DNA from: Rhodamnia argentea
Lineage: Eukaryota; Streptophyta; Magnoliopsida; Myrtales; Myrtaceae
Reading direction: 5' to 3'
DNA length: 64,000 nt
Assembly (NCBI RefSeq): GCF_020921035.1
Contig: NC_063154.1
Span: 4,898,001-4,962,000 of the forward strand
The stretch's first letter is position 1. The number at the start of each line of letters is the position of its first letter. Positions 1 to 12,612 of this stretch are shown here, piece after piece. The translations under genes were made by a program, and so were the position numbers. The notes under the pieces were generated by a model. That model worked only from the letters and a program-made list of their open reading frames with translations, had not been told where the DNA came from and ran no database searches.

Positions 1-549
1 TTTCATGCAGTACCTGGTCAATTGACATATTGGAATCATATCGAAAGCATCTCACTATTCAGATTACTCCTTAAATTCTTTGCATTGAGAGCTCTCTACT
101 TCCCACAATGCTAGCACTTGTTTCCACGAGTAGCTTCTTTTCATTTATTGATGTAATTATAATTAAGGGGCTCAATGTCTCTCATTCTTCTATCTTTATA
201 CTTTTCAAAGGTTTATTGTCAAGAAAACAAGACATGTATTCCTTTTTGTGTATATCTCTTGATGCATGCCAGTTGCTTTTCTCTTAAATGAACAGCCAAA
301 GGACACATTCAACACCCTAAATTGGCATGATAAGTTTCCTTTTGCAACGGCTAGTATCATAAAAACTATAGCCGAAGTAACATAGTGCAACTTAGGGAGG
401 TATTTTATTCTGTGTTTTCATTGATTGAACTTTTAATGAAAAGGAACTTGTTCTATTGTTGTTCCTGCTTCGAGTGGTATCGTCTTTCTAGTTTGCGGAA
501 TGAATTTGATGTCCTGAAATCATTTTAACTGTATCATACTTTTTTGCAG

Positions 550-2425
550 ATGCTGTTGGATACTCAAGCCATAAAGACAATCCTCCTAGATATTCCTTCC
601 CTAGGCCGACAAGTGAGTACAATTAGTTTTGTTGCTTCGATGACATCCAAATATAGACTCTTGAATTTCCTATTGCACTTTTATCCTATTGTCGACGAAC
701 TATCTGAACGTGCAAGTTACCTAGATATTTTCTCTTAGCATATTGTGGATGTGGTTTACCTATGATGGCAAATTTTGTGTTACTTACACTGGAATGCGTG
801 AGATTGACTTTCAAGTACACCCACCAATTGCTTGGAACCCTGAAACCCCGCTCACCTCTCTGTGTTTCGCGTTGCTTGCACCTTTGAGCACAGTTGTTCA
901 TCTCAACCTATTTTCTGGACATTGGGTTCCCGCTTCTGGTCGTCCATAACTTACTTAATTGGGCAGCTTATCCAGTGTTGATATAGATTATGATTTTTGC
1001 TTAGTTTTTATGATACCTTTTGCAACAGACAAAATCATTCAGCTACTATATACTCTGCAATAGCTCTACAAGGATACTAGCAAAGTTATGTTGCTAGTCA
1101 TAGCTGGACTAGATAGGATGGCAGAGAATTGTTGTGGGCCTAGAATGTCCCAGCTTGTCTCAGTTGACCGGGGAAGCAATAGTAACTAGGGAGGTCCTGA
1201 TTAAGCTGATGTAGCAATTGTGGGACTGGGAGATCACAATGTTCGGTGGCGAAGGGACTAGCAATCAGCTTCCTGTGTAAGAGAACAAAAGTTGCTGCTT
1301 TTAGGGAAGCATTGATAAGTGGGCAGCCAAACTGTTTGGCCCACAGTTTTGCTTTGATCTACAGTCAGACAATCCCATATCTGCAAATTTTACAGGGAAT
1401 TACCTTTTAATTTATATTGATGCAGTTAGATGTTGCACGTTTGATTGGAATTCTTGGTCAATCCCGGTTGTTTTTCAAGGGATTCTTTCGTCTTTTCTTC
1501 CATTAGACCAACAAGCTCATGCAACCATTTTGCAATCTGTCTCTCTGGTGCAGACATCAAGCGCTGCCAGCTATTCTAAGTTTGTAAGCCGAGAGATGAG
1601 CAAAGCTGAAGCACTTCTAAAGGTTCTTTTCTTTACTTAGTGCAGGCTGTTACTCTCAAGTACATGAGGTCTCCTTTGTCCGTCACACATAATTTGTTTT
1701 CCAACGCAGGTCATTCTGTCTCCTGTTGATTCTGTGGCAGATACATATCGTGCATTATTACCAGAAGGAACGACAATGGAGTTTCAGCGTGTTCTGGAGC
1801 TCAAGGTAGTTGACAGAATATTGATCTCTGAGGCTGATTTTGATAAGAGTATTCTTTTCTAAGATGATCGACGGATCAAGATACACCAAGCAAAACAAAA
1901 ATGACATTATTATGGTCATGGCAAACTGGTTGGCGAACAGTGTCTTCTCTTGTGGTAAAAAAAGAAAAAATAAAAACAGTTGTGATTTCTTTCTTGTTTG
2001 CACAATGGAAAATTAATCCGCAAGCATCTATGCTTCATCATTTCTTCATGATTTCTTTAAATGGATCGTAACTACCTTGTCTAGAGTTTGTTTTTATGAC
2101 GGTTGTGACATGGTATTGGTGTGTGCAGGGGCTCAAGAAGGCCGATCAGCAAACTATATTGGATGACTTCAACAAACTTGGACCTGGGATTGTGCAACCT
2201 CCTGTAGCGCCACCTGTCATTCCTGCTGCCCCAGTTCCCACAATAGCTCCTGCAATGTCAAACATCGCTTCAGTCAGCTTGATCGCATCTGGGGAGGATG
2301 TGCTCACTAGAGCCGCTGCGCTAGGGCGTGGTGCCGCCTCAACAGGTTTCAAGAGGTTTCTTGCTCTCACGGAAGCGGCTAAGGATAGGAAGGACGGTCC
2401 TTTCCGGAAGCTCTTCAATGCCTGA
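550..2425 (+). CDS. VPS53: VPS53, GARP-complex subunit (3' exons only)
   Basis: C-terminal part of the vacuolar protein sorting protein VPS53, a subunit of the GARP tethering complex that returns endosome-derived vesicles to the trans-Golgi. Four exons are visible: 550-612, 1554-1622, 1710-1805 and 2129-2425, all joined in phase 0 by GT-AG introns. They read MLLDTQAIKTILLDIPSLGRQ, then a segment with SKFVSREMSKAEALLKVILS, then VDSVADTYRALLPEG, then GLKKADQQTILDDFNK, all characteristic of plant VPS53. The last exon continues into a Pro/Ala-rich tail and ends KLFNA-stop. The gene starts left of the window; no further exon was seen in 1-549, which looks intronic. Recognition is from memory of the family; splice sites are seen directly. 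Confidence 0.9.
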
Positions 2426-2950
2426 TCATATGAAACCTCATCCTTGTGAATTCTCATTTTTTAATATGATTCCATTTTTGGTAATTCCGTTTAGCTCATG
2501 CTCCATTTAACTCCTCTAAGATTAAATGAAAGCGAAAAAGGAAGAGCTTTTCTTGAAGAACTATGGTCTTTTCCTTTGAGAACAGTAGCAAGTTGACCCA
2601 CGGGGATGGAGATCAGTCGTTGGTGGAGTAGGAATTTGTTGTTCGCAGGAGCTGCGTTGCAAATTGTTCCGACTCCTTGAACGAATGAAACGAATTATGA
2701 TGCTTCAACTGAAAAAGGCCAGAATAAATTAGAAAAGCTGTTCATTGGCTTTCACAATTTGTGCTCAAAAGTGATCCATCTCGAGACAAGTCTTTAATTA
2801 GCGTCTTTGGCATAAGCATCAGCTGCTCTTTCTAAAAGATCCTTTACAGTCTATCAGCACGAACGGACTTACATAATATGCACCAATTGATCTCCGCCTG
2901 GTTCATACGTCTAAATTTTCTCCGGTGTCAGCAGGACCAGAAAAGTGCTC
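2426..2950 (+). other. VPS53 3' UTR and short intergenic gap
   Basis: AT-rich sequence after the VPS53 stop codon; the first few hundred bases are presumably 3' UTR. No ORF with recognisable homology was seen before the sulfotransferase remnant. Confidence 0.5.
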
Positions 2951-2989
2951 CCATGGAAGTAACCCAAACACCACAAAACACTAGCCATA

Positions 2990-3421
2990 GCTACGGTGAA
3001 TGTCGACTACGAAAAGCCGAGAACCATGGGTCATTCTGTTCCTACGGGAGAAGAAGAAGAGTCCATATTGCTCGACCAGCTCCCGAAACAGTTGTTCTGG
3101 GAGACTCGGGAACTCTACTGGTGGAGCGGCTTCTGGTACCGCCTCCGCCCTCGAGGCTGCCCTGGCTCTGCTTTCACGTTTCCGGCCACATAACGATGAT
3201 GTCCTCTTGGCATCTGCCATGAAAACTGGAAGCACGTGGCTCAGAGCGCTCTGTTTCTGCATCTTGATGAGCAAGAAACACAAACAGAGTCAAGAGAACG
3301 GCGACATCCCGGTCGGCACCGAACAAGAAGATCTCAATCATCGAGTCTCCGAGGTCGTTCCACACACAGTGTGCTTCCCGAATCCGTCAAGGCCTCTCCA
3401 TGCAAAGTAAGTATTGCTTAA
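2990..3421 (+). pseudogene. Cytosolic sulfotransferase (SOT) N-terminal remnant
   Basis: Remnant of a plant cytosolic sulfotransferase, an enzyme family that transfers sulfate from PAPS to small hydroxylated molecules. One frame (about 3030-3150) gives ILLDQLPKQLFWETRELYWW followed by GFWYRLR, like the SOT N-terminus. Near 3150 the homology moves to another frame: LEAALALLSRFRPHNDDVLL, then AMKTGSTWLRALCFCIL, which is the 5'-phosphosulfate-binding loop (family consensus PKTGTTWLKAL) with Pro replaced by Met. Homology fades after about 3340. Intact SOTs are about 330 residues, usually one exon, so at least two thirds of the protein is missing. The frameshift and truncation argue against function. 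Confidence 0.75.
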
Positions 3422-4535
3422 CCTTGTACTCTCCGATACCCAACCGATCATAATTTAAGAACTGTTAGGCTCGCACTGGGTCTCGGAGGAAAGCACAAAG
3501 TTCTCATGTTGTTTGTACAGTGATTAATTCGGTTTCAATCATTTGGTTATAGAAAATGTCTATTTCCTCCCGCCCCCGGCATTGACTAAAGTGAAGAGAT
3601 CATATTGATTGAATTAAAAGTTTAGAAATAGCTTTGTACATTGGGATAAAGTTCGGAGATCACATTAAATAAATTTAAAATTGAGAGACTATGTCACATA
3701 TTAACGCCAAAGTTCAAAAATCATTCGTGCTATTATCCTTTTGATCGGCCACGGCTTATTGCCCATCCGATAGTTCCTGATAGTTTTGTTCCCAGTTTAA
3801 TTATGGATAGTACGGCCTGCCGTTGGGACACCCACGATAGTGCCATTGAGGAGACAAACCGCAGCCACTTATTTCCCCATTTTCTCCTTGTTATACACCA
3901 TTTTTTTTTTACATGTGTTCATATCTTGAGCATGGACAAAATATCCAATTAGTTTTGAATCTATTGTATGGATGTCAATTCAGTCCTAAACTTTTTAATT
4001 TTACTAGTTGAGTCCCGAACCTTTACACGAAATTTCTAATGCAGTCCTTCTCGCCGATCTTCGATCCTAACATACGACTCTCGTCCGAATCGTTGTATGT
4101 GTAGAGGTGCTATTTCAATCCTACCTTCGAAGGCTGAGTTCAAATTGTCCTCCAATCACACATATTGGACATTAAAACGTCCACATACAAACCCCAAGTG
4201 GAGCAATAGCATGTAATATCAAGTCCAAAAGTGCCCCCACAACAAAAGAAATAATCAGCTTAAATGATCAAAGGGAAGACTTGACTTTGTTTTTGGTTTT
4301 CTAATTTAAGAGATTTTTTTAAAGTGGTTTTTTTTAAAACAAAAACTCGAAAGAGAACAAATTGATGAAGACCATGTCGAATCAAAGTCTCCCTTTCAAA
4401 ACCCATCGTGACATTGAATTTTACAGGTGCCAACGTTGTCTAACATGTACATATAATACAACATGCATTAATTGTTGATTGGGGACCTGTCTCGCCCTTT
4501 GGAACTTCTCTGTGAATCTTCTTTCCTAATTGCAA

Positions 4536-4574
<39 letters not shown>

Positions 4575-5457
4575 GTACGGACTAGGGAGGGGAAAAATAA
4601 ATAAATTATAAACCAATTCATTTTGCCAATTTTTTTCACGGTAAAAATTAATTAATGGCTAATGCGAGTAGTTAATTACTAGGGGATTATTTATCCGGAA
4701 TACCCTTTCTTTTTTTCATGTGTATGGTTCTCGATTATGATCTTGATTAAGTATAATGCGGAATTTCGCGACTCTCGTACTTGTGCATACTGATATGCAC
4801 AAAAAAAAAATTAAAAAAATACACTCGTGTCACGTTGTCCATGGGGTCCAGTTCGCGTCCTTGTGTACAGCAAAGTTGCTAGGTAGTTATTAAGAATAGT
4901 GTCGTGTTTTCTACTTGCATATAACGGTCTATGTCACCCTATTTAAATCTTTGCTTGACTTTGTCTTCTCATGCTTGGTGCCAAAAAATAAGTTGTTGGG
5001 GGGCGCCTATTAACCCAACTGAACGATGACTTGCGGATTTAAAACTTGCAATTAGTGTGCCGATTATGTCCGCTCGACTAAGGGGAGGCCATTCACGTCG
5101 AGATTAGAGATTGACTATGAAATGAATTTTCGCGCGGTTTAACCTTAAAAATTGTCGTGTCGAGTAGGAATCGAACATGAAACCTAGTACTTGGGACTTA
5201 GGTAGAAGAGACTTTCTAATTAAGAAGTTTTTTTTTTTTTTTGGTCTGTTCTAATTAAGAAGTTCGATTAGGCAATTTCCGCATATTTCCATCCTTTGCC
5301 ATCGTCACGGTGGCAACGGGAAGACCTGCCGAGATAAAAGGATGTTTTTCTTGATTTTGACGTTTTTGACTGTGAATTTCAAAGAAACTCCCTCAAGTCT
5401 CATCATGTAGATTCATGGCTTAAACGCCATTCGCGAGTCAGATTTCAGCTCTCCCTT
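3422..5457. other. Intergenic region with degenerate repeats and a GA microsatellite
   Basis: No gene recognised. Contains a (GA)n microsatellite near 4540-4573, one-sided fragments of the 'caattcagtcctaaac' repeat family around 3930-4150, poly-A/T runs near 4800 and 5230, and a possible tRNA-derived SINE at about 5030-5230 (separate entry). The last few hundred bases should hold the promoter and 5' UTR of the RING-H2 gene. Confidence 0.5.
5030..5230 (-). repeat. Possible tRNA-derived SINE
   Basis: On the minus strand, the stretch around 5160-5180 reads GTTCGATTCC, which matches the B box of an RNA polymerase III promoter, inside about 200 bp of non-coding sequence unlike its neighbours. A clear A box and target-site duplication were not confirmed, so this is tentative. 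Confidence 0.3.
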
Positions 5458-5988
5458 TTGGCTCTCCCCTTCATCTTCTTGAAGATGGACAGAGCCGGTG
5501 AACCCAAACACGGTATGGGAGTGTCCATCGGCATCCTTGTCGTCGTCGTATTTGTGGGGGCTGTATCGTACCTATGCAGCCGCAGGCGCGGGAGGTTCGA
5601 CGACCCGCCGCCTCCGAACCCTGTCCGCGACTCTCGGCCGGAGCATCAGCCAGAAACAATCCTAGAGGTAGAAGGAGATCAAGAGGACATTGCCAGCAGA
5701 AGGAATGGCCCTCAGAAGCTCATGCGCCTTGAATCGGCGGAGCTTCGCAAGGGCGCGTCGGGCTCCGACTCGACTCGCTCTTCTTGCTCCATTTGCTTGG
5801 GCGACTACAAGGACAGCGACGTCCTGAGGTTGTTGCCAGATTGCCACCATGTCTTCCATAGGAAGTGTGTGGACCCTTGGCTGCAGATGCGTCCCACGTG
5901 TCCAGTTTGTCGGAGCTCACCGGTCCCGACCCTTCTTGCTAAGGCTGCTCCGCCATCCGCAGCACCGAGGGATCAGTTGGACCGGTGA
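5458..5988 (+). CDS. ATL-type RING-H2 E3 ubiquitin ligase (short form)
   Basis: Membrane-anchored RING-H2 protein of the plant ATL family, likely an E3 ubiquitin ligase. Intronless, 176 aa from this ATG; a second in-frame ATG at 5485 gives 167 aa and is an equally possible start. One hydrophobic segment lies at about residues 21-39 ([19 protein letters not shown]) followed by a basic CSRRRGR stop-transfer. The RING at about 111-152 has the spacing C-x2-C-x14-C-x-H-x2-H-x2-C-x10-C-x2-C, with the Pro-Trp pair (DPWL) expected for E2 contact. The usual ATL GLD motif between membrane and RING is hard to find; only [10 protein letters not shown] is at that place. Its RING closely resembles the second ATL gene at 13 kb. 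Confidence 0.85.
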   Translation: MALPFIFLKMDRAGEPKHGMGVSIGILVVVVFVGAVSYLCSRRRGRFDDPPPPNPVRDSRPEHQPETILEVEGDQEDIASRRNGPQKLMRLESAELRKGASGSDSTRSSCSICLGDYKDSDVLRLLPDCHHVFHRKCVDPWLQMRPTCPVCRSSPVPTLLAKAAPPSAAPRDQLDR

Positions 5989-7096
5989 TGCGGTGGACTT
6001 CGAGCTCTAGAGTATGGTTTTCCCCGAGTGCAAAAGTTGATGTCCATGCATATTCACAAAGCACGTTGGAAACCTCATTGCGAGTGGCAGAATCAATTAC
6101 AGAAAAAGGAAAAACAAACAATGGTAGAGGAGCGGAGCTTGTCAATCGATTATCGCACTTGTTGCATTGTGATTAGATTTGTCGATCATGTGGATAGGAG
6201 TGAATTTCTCGTGTCGGTATACTTTGTGCATCCATGCTTCAGTTATTCTATGTCTTTGGCTCCCCATTTCTCAGAAGAGCAACTTGCTGCAGTAGGACAA
6301 CAAAAACTGGTACATCGTATTCAATACTCAAAAACAGTAAGTGCTCAGACAAGCTCGGAACCGGCTGATTAGTGGCAAAGAATACACACTCAGATGTATA
6401 TTTTGTCTACGTGAATGTGTGCCTTTGATACATGTACAAATCAAAGCAGAGATTGGAAGTTTGGTCTCAGCGGTGCTTGCCCCGATCTACTTTGGTATCA
6501 ACATTGTACAGGCACTTGACTCTGCATGGACCCTCTCATGTTACAAAGCCTAAATGATGGACATGTACCAGCTTTGGTGAACCTGTAGTTACCATCTTGA
6601 GGACAAAAGCTACATCAAACAAGTGTGATTTCGGGTTAGTCGAATTCGATGTTGCTTCTTCAAATTTGCAGAATCTTTAGCGAGTTCTTCCATTAACTGT
6701 ACCTTGCATCCGTTAGCTCTCTTGAGCGATGCAATGATCGATACCTAAGGCGAAATTTTTCGTTAGCTGCAACATTACCATTGCAAATTAAAATTCATGG
6801 TGGTTGTCATCTGCTAAAATTCAGCGGTGAACGTAGGGAGTGATGAATCCCATATATGATGAAGAAGAGGTTGTTTTCTTAACACTAGAAGGATATGAGT
6901 TTCGTACCCTGTCATCTGATAACACCTTATGAATGTATATCTACTGCCAAAAATCCATACATCCTCTGATAAAACGAACCGAAATTCCTACTTTATTCCA
7001 AGGGAAAGATGAAAAAAAATTTTAGGAAGTGGGATGGCATAGAAATCATCTGTGTTCTGCTCCTCAACGTCGCCGAGAACAGGGCTGTTTCACTTG
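5989..7096. other. Intergenic region between convergent genes
   Basis: Holds the 3' UTR of the + strand RING-H2 gene and, at its right end, that of the - strand X8 gene. Several short ORFs occur but none resembles a known protein. Confidence 0.5.
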
Positions 7097-8431
7097 CTAC
7101 AGGTAGACAAAATGGCATCCATCATAGCCTGCACGAAATGGCCCCAGAAAAAGAGAGGCATTAGCAACTGGTTTAACGTAAGTAATTAATTAGGATCAAA
7201 TCTAGGATATGTTGCAGAGTATAGAGGTCAATTGATTTTATGCAAATGTATGCTTACTAGGATCGACGGTGACTAGAATGGCCGTGCCACCGAAGGAGCA
7301 TGAGCCGCCGGCCACTTTGGTCCTCTGCCAGTAGCTGTTGAACGCGTACGAGGCATGCGCGAACAGCGTATTGGGCTGGAAGCATGAGCCCTGTGGCTGG
7401 ATCGAGGCGCAGTCAGCGCCGGATCCGCAGGCGTAGTTCATGGCCTCCTGGATGATGGGCTCGGGCACTGAGGGCTTGGCCACGCACCACAGGGATATGC
7501 TAGGACTGGTGTTCGGGGGTGGCGGCACCGTGGGAGGAGGGTAGACAACCGGCGGGAGGAATATAGTCGGGCTTGGGACAATGCCGCCCGGGGACGGGAC
7601 ATAAGAGGGCGGGCTCGGAATGAAGATTGGGGGGCTAGGCACGTAGTAAGGCGGGTTGATCGTTGGAGGGGTAGGACTAGGACCGGTTCCGGGGCCTGGG
7701 GGGGTAGGGACAATTGCAGGGCCTGGAGGGCTAGGGAACGACTCAGGCGGGCCCGGAATCACGGCAGCCGGGCTGGGAGGCGGGCTTTGAAAGGGAAGGA
7801 TTGGTGGGACGTAGATATATGGTGGTGTTGGTGTGGTCATTGTGGGAGGTGGGTTTGTTGTGGAAGCTGGGGGCTGTGGAGTCAATGGTGGGTATATGCA
7901 GTATGGAGGGCTGAGATCAGGCAGAGGAATCGGGGGAAGCGAATCGTACGGCGGCAGCGTGAACGGCGAGCTCACGTAAGGCTGGATGTTCGATGGCGAG
8001 TCCAGGTTTCTAGTCACTCTCATTCTTTTCGTGGATCTCAGGGCCGGCACCGTCGGATGCGTCGCGCCTTTGGACCGAGGCGCCATCCTTCTCGCATCTA
8101 CAAGACGAGGAAAAAGCCCGACTTTCAGGCGATACTGATCGAGGAAAATGACATTCTGAGATTTGGTCATCAACCATGTGGACGTGGATGTATCAGCAGG
8201 ACATAGGATGAAAAAGAACACAATGACTGAGAATGACACTGATTCAAGTGACTCTGAGACTTAACTAAAGAAGAGTTACTTGACCAGGAAACACGAGATG
8301 GTCGGCAATGCCGAAAAGGCCGCGCAATCACGACACACTCGCTTACCGCTGTGGATGAAGAAGACGGATGCGGAAAATAGATGGAGGAGAATCCACAGGT
8401 ACAGGCATGCTCTGCTTCTGCTTCTCTCCAT
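7097..8431 (-). CDS. Secreted proline-rich X8-domain (CBM43/PDCB-like) protein
   Basis: Three exons on the minus strand: 8347-8431, 7258-8097 and 7097-7128, 318 aa in all. Exon 1 encodes a signal peptide (MERSRSRACLYLWILLHLFS). Exon 2 gives a long Pro/Ser/Tyr-rich spacer (residues about 60-230) and most of a C-terminal X8 domain beginning at WCVAKPSVPEP. The 32-bp last exon adds YDGCHFVYL-stop and supplies the sixth conserved Cys of the X8 fold, strong support for the splice; without it the reading frame would end in KHTFA. X8 domains bind callose (beta-1,3-glucan), and related PDCB proteins sit at plasmodesmata. Unlike many PDCBs there is no hydrophobic GPI-attachment tail, so the product is probably free in the wall and held by its proline-rich region. 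Start chosen for its signal peptide. Confidence 0.85.
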
Positions 8432-10720
8432 TGTGTTCGACTCTCTTTGGAGTGAAAATGCTCTGATCCTCTTTTGAGTATCAACTTTGAGATTTACAAG
8501 CCTCTCGCTGCGGGGAAGCAAGACCAGATTCCCAGCTGCGCGCTCATATATAGACGACGCACGACAGGACACGACGCACAGACAATGCTAGATCATGCGA
8601 GTTTGATGGTTCTTTTTTCTCCTTTTCCTTTTTTGTAGACTAGACAAGAATCAATTTGAGGAAGAAGCAAATGCTAATAAAGAGGATTCTTTATTAGCAA
8701 GCTCCAAAAAAAAAATTCGAAAAAAAGAAGATTCTTTATAATGATTACTTTGCTAAACAGCGACTTTGCTTCTCTGATGTGCAAGTGATCCAAGACCAAA
8801 AGTGGAGTCCATACTTGCCGGCAAATTGTTTAGGACTTCAGTCTCTCTGTCTCTCTTTTCCTAGTTTAGGATTTCAGTTGCCAGGACATGAAGGCATATA
8901 TTCTTGCTTGACATCAGGAAAAAATTGAAACTCAGTGGTTCTTCTCTCTCTCTCTCTGCGCTTTTGTCTTGCTTCCTTTCCACTCAAAGTTGTTCATCTC
9001 TCTCTCTCTCTCCCTCAAATCTTCACAACAGATAGTAAAGGCAGACTTGATCAATCTTCACTTGAGATTCATAAATCGGGTCAACGAAACTGCGAAAAAT
9101 GCTAACATGGTACGATCTTGTCAATGTCCACGGAAGAGAAGTTGGGAGATTAGCTCGTCCGGTGAAGCAATGGGTCAAGTCCCGGCGCGACGATACCTTA
9201 TGATTATGAGAACAAATTAATTCATTAGCTGTTGCAGATGGGGACTTGGGTCATCACATAGACCAAAGTAAGTGTCTGATTTGAATGGTGTACTCAATTG
9301 GCCAGACAGCAATAGATTTTGGACTTCTAGGACAATCGTGATCGAAGAAAGATTTGATCCATTTCGACGAAGATTAGTGGAGGGCTTAAAAAGCTCTAAA
9401 TCTAAGTGCGTGCAAAGGAATCGGGATCCGCCTAGAATCGGATTGGACCGGCCCGGAACCGGTGGGTCTCAAGGGAATCGGTCCAATTCCCGGTTCCAAT
9501 AAACTGGAGCCGGTGGATACCGGTTTGGTTCATGATATCTGGTCTACAACTACCCACCTAGCCACCCGGACCATACTAATAATATATATATTTTTAAGGT
9601 TTATGCAAAATTAAAATGTTAAATTCCTAATCTCACTCATTATCATCTCGTCTCATCTCGGTGTCTCTTGTTTCAACTCTCTCAAGCAACTCCCTTGATC
9701 TCTCCGTCTCTCCACTCTCAACTCTCGGTGACTCACGGCCGCGTTTTCAGCCGTTCCTTGCAGAGACGACTCACGGCCTTGCCTCCCCCGGCCCCCCTTC
9801 CATTTGTCGTGAGTTGGAAACCTTAATTGCTACCACTCGCCCCTTTTTAGTTTCTTCAATCTACTCACTGTAGAAGTACTGAGAGAAAAGTGTAAGATTC
9901 TTTGTATGTGTTTAAATTTTTTTTAACAAATAACAAGGCAAATAAAGAAGAAGGCATTCTTTTTTTGCTAGAAAAAATAAAAGGTTCGGTGGGACCAGTT
10001 CATTGCTTGTTGAAAAACAAGCCATTGATTGCGTGAAAGGACCGGTTCCATGCATCCATCGAGAAACCAGACCACAAACGGACGACTTTCGGTTCTAGAG
10101 AGGAAACCGTCCACGCTGAAACCGATCACCTCTATCTGAATCTTGAACAAAACCGAAAAAGAACGTAACATTGCTATCATAGGAAGAGGACAACACCTAG
10201 GTTGCCTTGCCAAGCACACATCCGACATAAGCAGTATTGTCTGGCCCAATGGGCCCATTATGTGAAGGACGTAATAAGTCACAGCCCAAGCCCAACTCCT
10301 CGGAAACACCCAGAATTCACGAACCCACCACCGGCTCTATCTTCCTTCCATTTTTTCTATTTGCGGTCGCCGACTTATAAATCGCAACGCAACGCAAGAC
10401 GCTTACCATTTACCCAAAGCGCCGACTCTTTCTTCCCTCTCCCCTCCCCAACGTCGGTTCCTTCTCTTTGCGCAACCATCTTCGAGCCTTGTTTCAACCC
10501 ATTTGTATCTGATTCAAGAATTCGCGTTTGGGTAATGGTTGGGGCGTGGTTGTCACTCGTGTTTGATCTCGTCGACGCAAGAATAATCTCCGGAACCATG
10601 TTCTGATCTTTATGTGCCGGTCAAATCGATTCAGAGCTCAGTCCTTTCTCGTTTCTTTCTCTCCTTCTGCAGATCTTTGGTGGTGGGTGACTGCAGAAGA
10701 GAGAGGATCGTTCAGCTCAG
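8432..10720. other. Divergent intergenic region (promoters of X8 and TIC20 genes)
   Basis: The flanking genes diverge, so both promoters should lie here. CT microsatellites occur at about 8942-8960 and 8998-9012. Sequences rich in 'ccggttc'-type words at 9420-9540 and 9980-10140 look like decayed repeats. Pyrimidine-rich sequence at 10420-10460 may be close to the TIC20 transcription start. No coding gene recognised. Confidence 0.4.
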
Positions 10721-12612
10721 ATGCCGGCCGTCGCTGCCGCCGCCGTCCAAAAGGCGGCAATTCCTCCTCTGTAAGTACTTTCTTGGTTTTGACTTTCGGA
10801 CATACCATCGGTAAAAGAATACAGAAAGACGTTTTTCTCTCTGTCCGTGTATCATTTAGCATGGCGCTTTAAGCAACAGAAAACGGGTATCAAAGCAATC
10901 AAATTTGCAGCTAAAAGGGTTCAATTTGCTGCAGACTTCAAATAAATTTTGGCTTTATTAGATCTGTTGATGCACTCTGTACGCATATGTGGGATGTTCT
11001 CAGTGAAGTCTCTTTCGCCTCTCCAAGCTCTATTAACCGCAGAGTTTATGATCAAGAGTGTCACTTCGCTTGGAGCCTATTGAAAAGTACTTTATTTGAT
11101 GTAAAGGAATCATACTTTTGTCTATGGATCCCACGTATTTCGAGAAGAGAGAATAGAGGCGTGTCTGGATCGAAATTTTGAGGAAACAAAGAGTTTTGGC
11201 CTAGTTTGTTATACAGTGGAAAAGTTGGAAACTGTTCAGAAGTTTTTAGCGGCAAGCGGGGAGTACTGAGGCTATCTAGCTCGGTCAAGCTGCTATTTGA
11301 TGTTTTTCCGACACCGTTTGGCTGATCATCGTTATGCAGACTTAGATGTCTATCGTTCGTTCGGGCATTTCTGAGCCGACTTGATTGTTCTTCGTAGTCT
11401 TTTAGCAGTTGGCACTACCATCTCGCTGAACCGTTCTTTTGCATTCTTGTAATTTAAACAGGCACTTGAATGCTAGTCCGCGCGGATGGACCAGGACCTC
11501 CGGGACCGTCTCCGTGCATCCGAAGGCCGGTAAATTCCTATTGTGCAGCCTGGCGTTTACTTGTGACTACCATCGGCCGGTAAGGCCTGTGTTATCAACC
11601 AGCATTGGGCAGCAATTTCAGATATTCGAAGGTGCATATTCGTTCTTCATGCTTATGTATGCTCCATTGCTTTGAACAGATTTAACCGTTAATAAAGCCA
11701 ACACGGCGAAGAACTAGGATTCTTTACCTGAATGAATGAACTTTTTCTTGTCACCTTTTCGCCCTCGAACTGTTTTCGATCCCTCATTGAGCAAAGGAGT
11801 AACTGCGCGAATAGCTTTTGTTTGTAACAATAAGGAAGATGAGAGGGTATGATTTACAAAATGAGACAGATTGTCAAGTAGTTTCTTGATACTCAGTCAT
11901 TGTTATCGAAAATTTTTGTTTTGTTAAACTTCTAGAAATGATCATGTAAACATTACATTTTCCAGATTTCGCAGGTCGGCAGCCTCTTTTACGCCTGTCC
12001 CCAGCATCGACTTCATTGTTCGGCAAGGACCGGAGTATGTTACCGCCGAGAACCGGAAGGCGCAAATGCCCGGCGCCTCCAAAAGTGTACCTGGACTATC
12101 CTTTCAGCATCCCTTACCCTAAGATCGTGAAGAAGCCGGAGTGGTGGTGGCGGACCCTGGCGTGCGTTCCCTACCTGATGGCCCTGCAGGTCTCCGACAC
12201 CGCCTTCTACTTCCAGCCCTTGATGGAGCACTACGAGCAATTCGAGTTCCTGAGCTACTATATCCCGGGGGCGATCCGGCGCCTCCCAACCTGGTTCCTG
12301 ATGGTGTACTGCTTCGCCGTGTACCTCGGGGTCGTGCGGAACCGGAAGTGGCCGCACTTCTTCCGATACCACGTGATGATGGGGATCCTGCTGGAGAACG
12401 TGCTGCAGATCGTGTGGTACGCGAGCAACTTCGCGCCGCTGATCCACTACGGCGGCAGGTTCGGGATGTACTACTGGGCGATGGTTGGGTCCGCGTTCAT
12501 ATTGCTGCTGATGGAGTGTGTGAGGTGCGCGGTCGCGGGGATCTACGCGAACATCCCATTCGTCAGCGACGCCGCGTACATACACACTCCATACGTTAAG
12601 GGAGATGATTGA
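10721..12612 (+). CDS. TIC20: TIC20, chloroplast inner-envelope translocon subunit
   Basis: Protein of the TIC20-I/IV type, a membrane component of the import channel of the inner chloroplast envelope. Three exons: 10721-10770, 11462-11529 and 11975-12612; phases join exactly (756 nt, 251 aa). Exons 1-2 and the start of exon 3 encode a Ser/Thr/Ala/Arg-rich N-terminus of about 75 residues that fits a chloroplast transit peptide. The mature part begins near VYLDYPFSIPYPKIVKKPEW and contains the family signatures WWWRTLACVPYLMALQVSDT, FFRYHVMMGILLE and FGMYYWAMVG, then IPFVSDAAYIHTP at the C-terminus, with about four hydrophobic helices. Exon 3 has markedly high GC in third positions. Whether it is TIC20-I or TIC20-IV needs a tree. 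Confidence 0.88.

Noticed and set aside
7787..8206. 139-codon + strand ORF rich in Trp and Cys
   Set aside because: Antisense of the proline-rich repeat in the X8 gene.
12040..12585. 181-codon minus-strand ORF and a 152-codon second + frame
   Set aside because: Shadows of the GC-rich third exon of TIC20, which has clear family signatures in its own frame.
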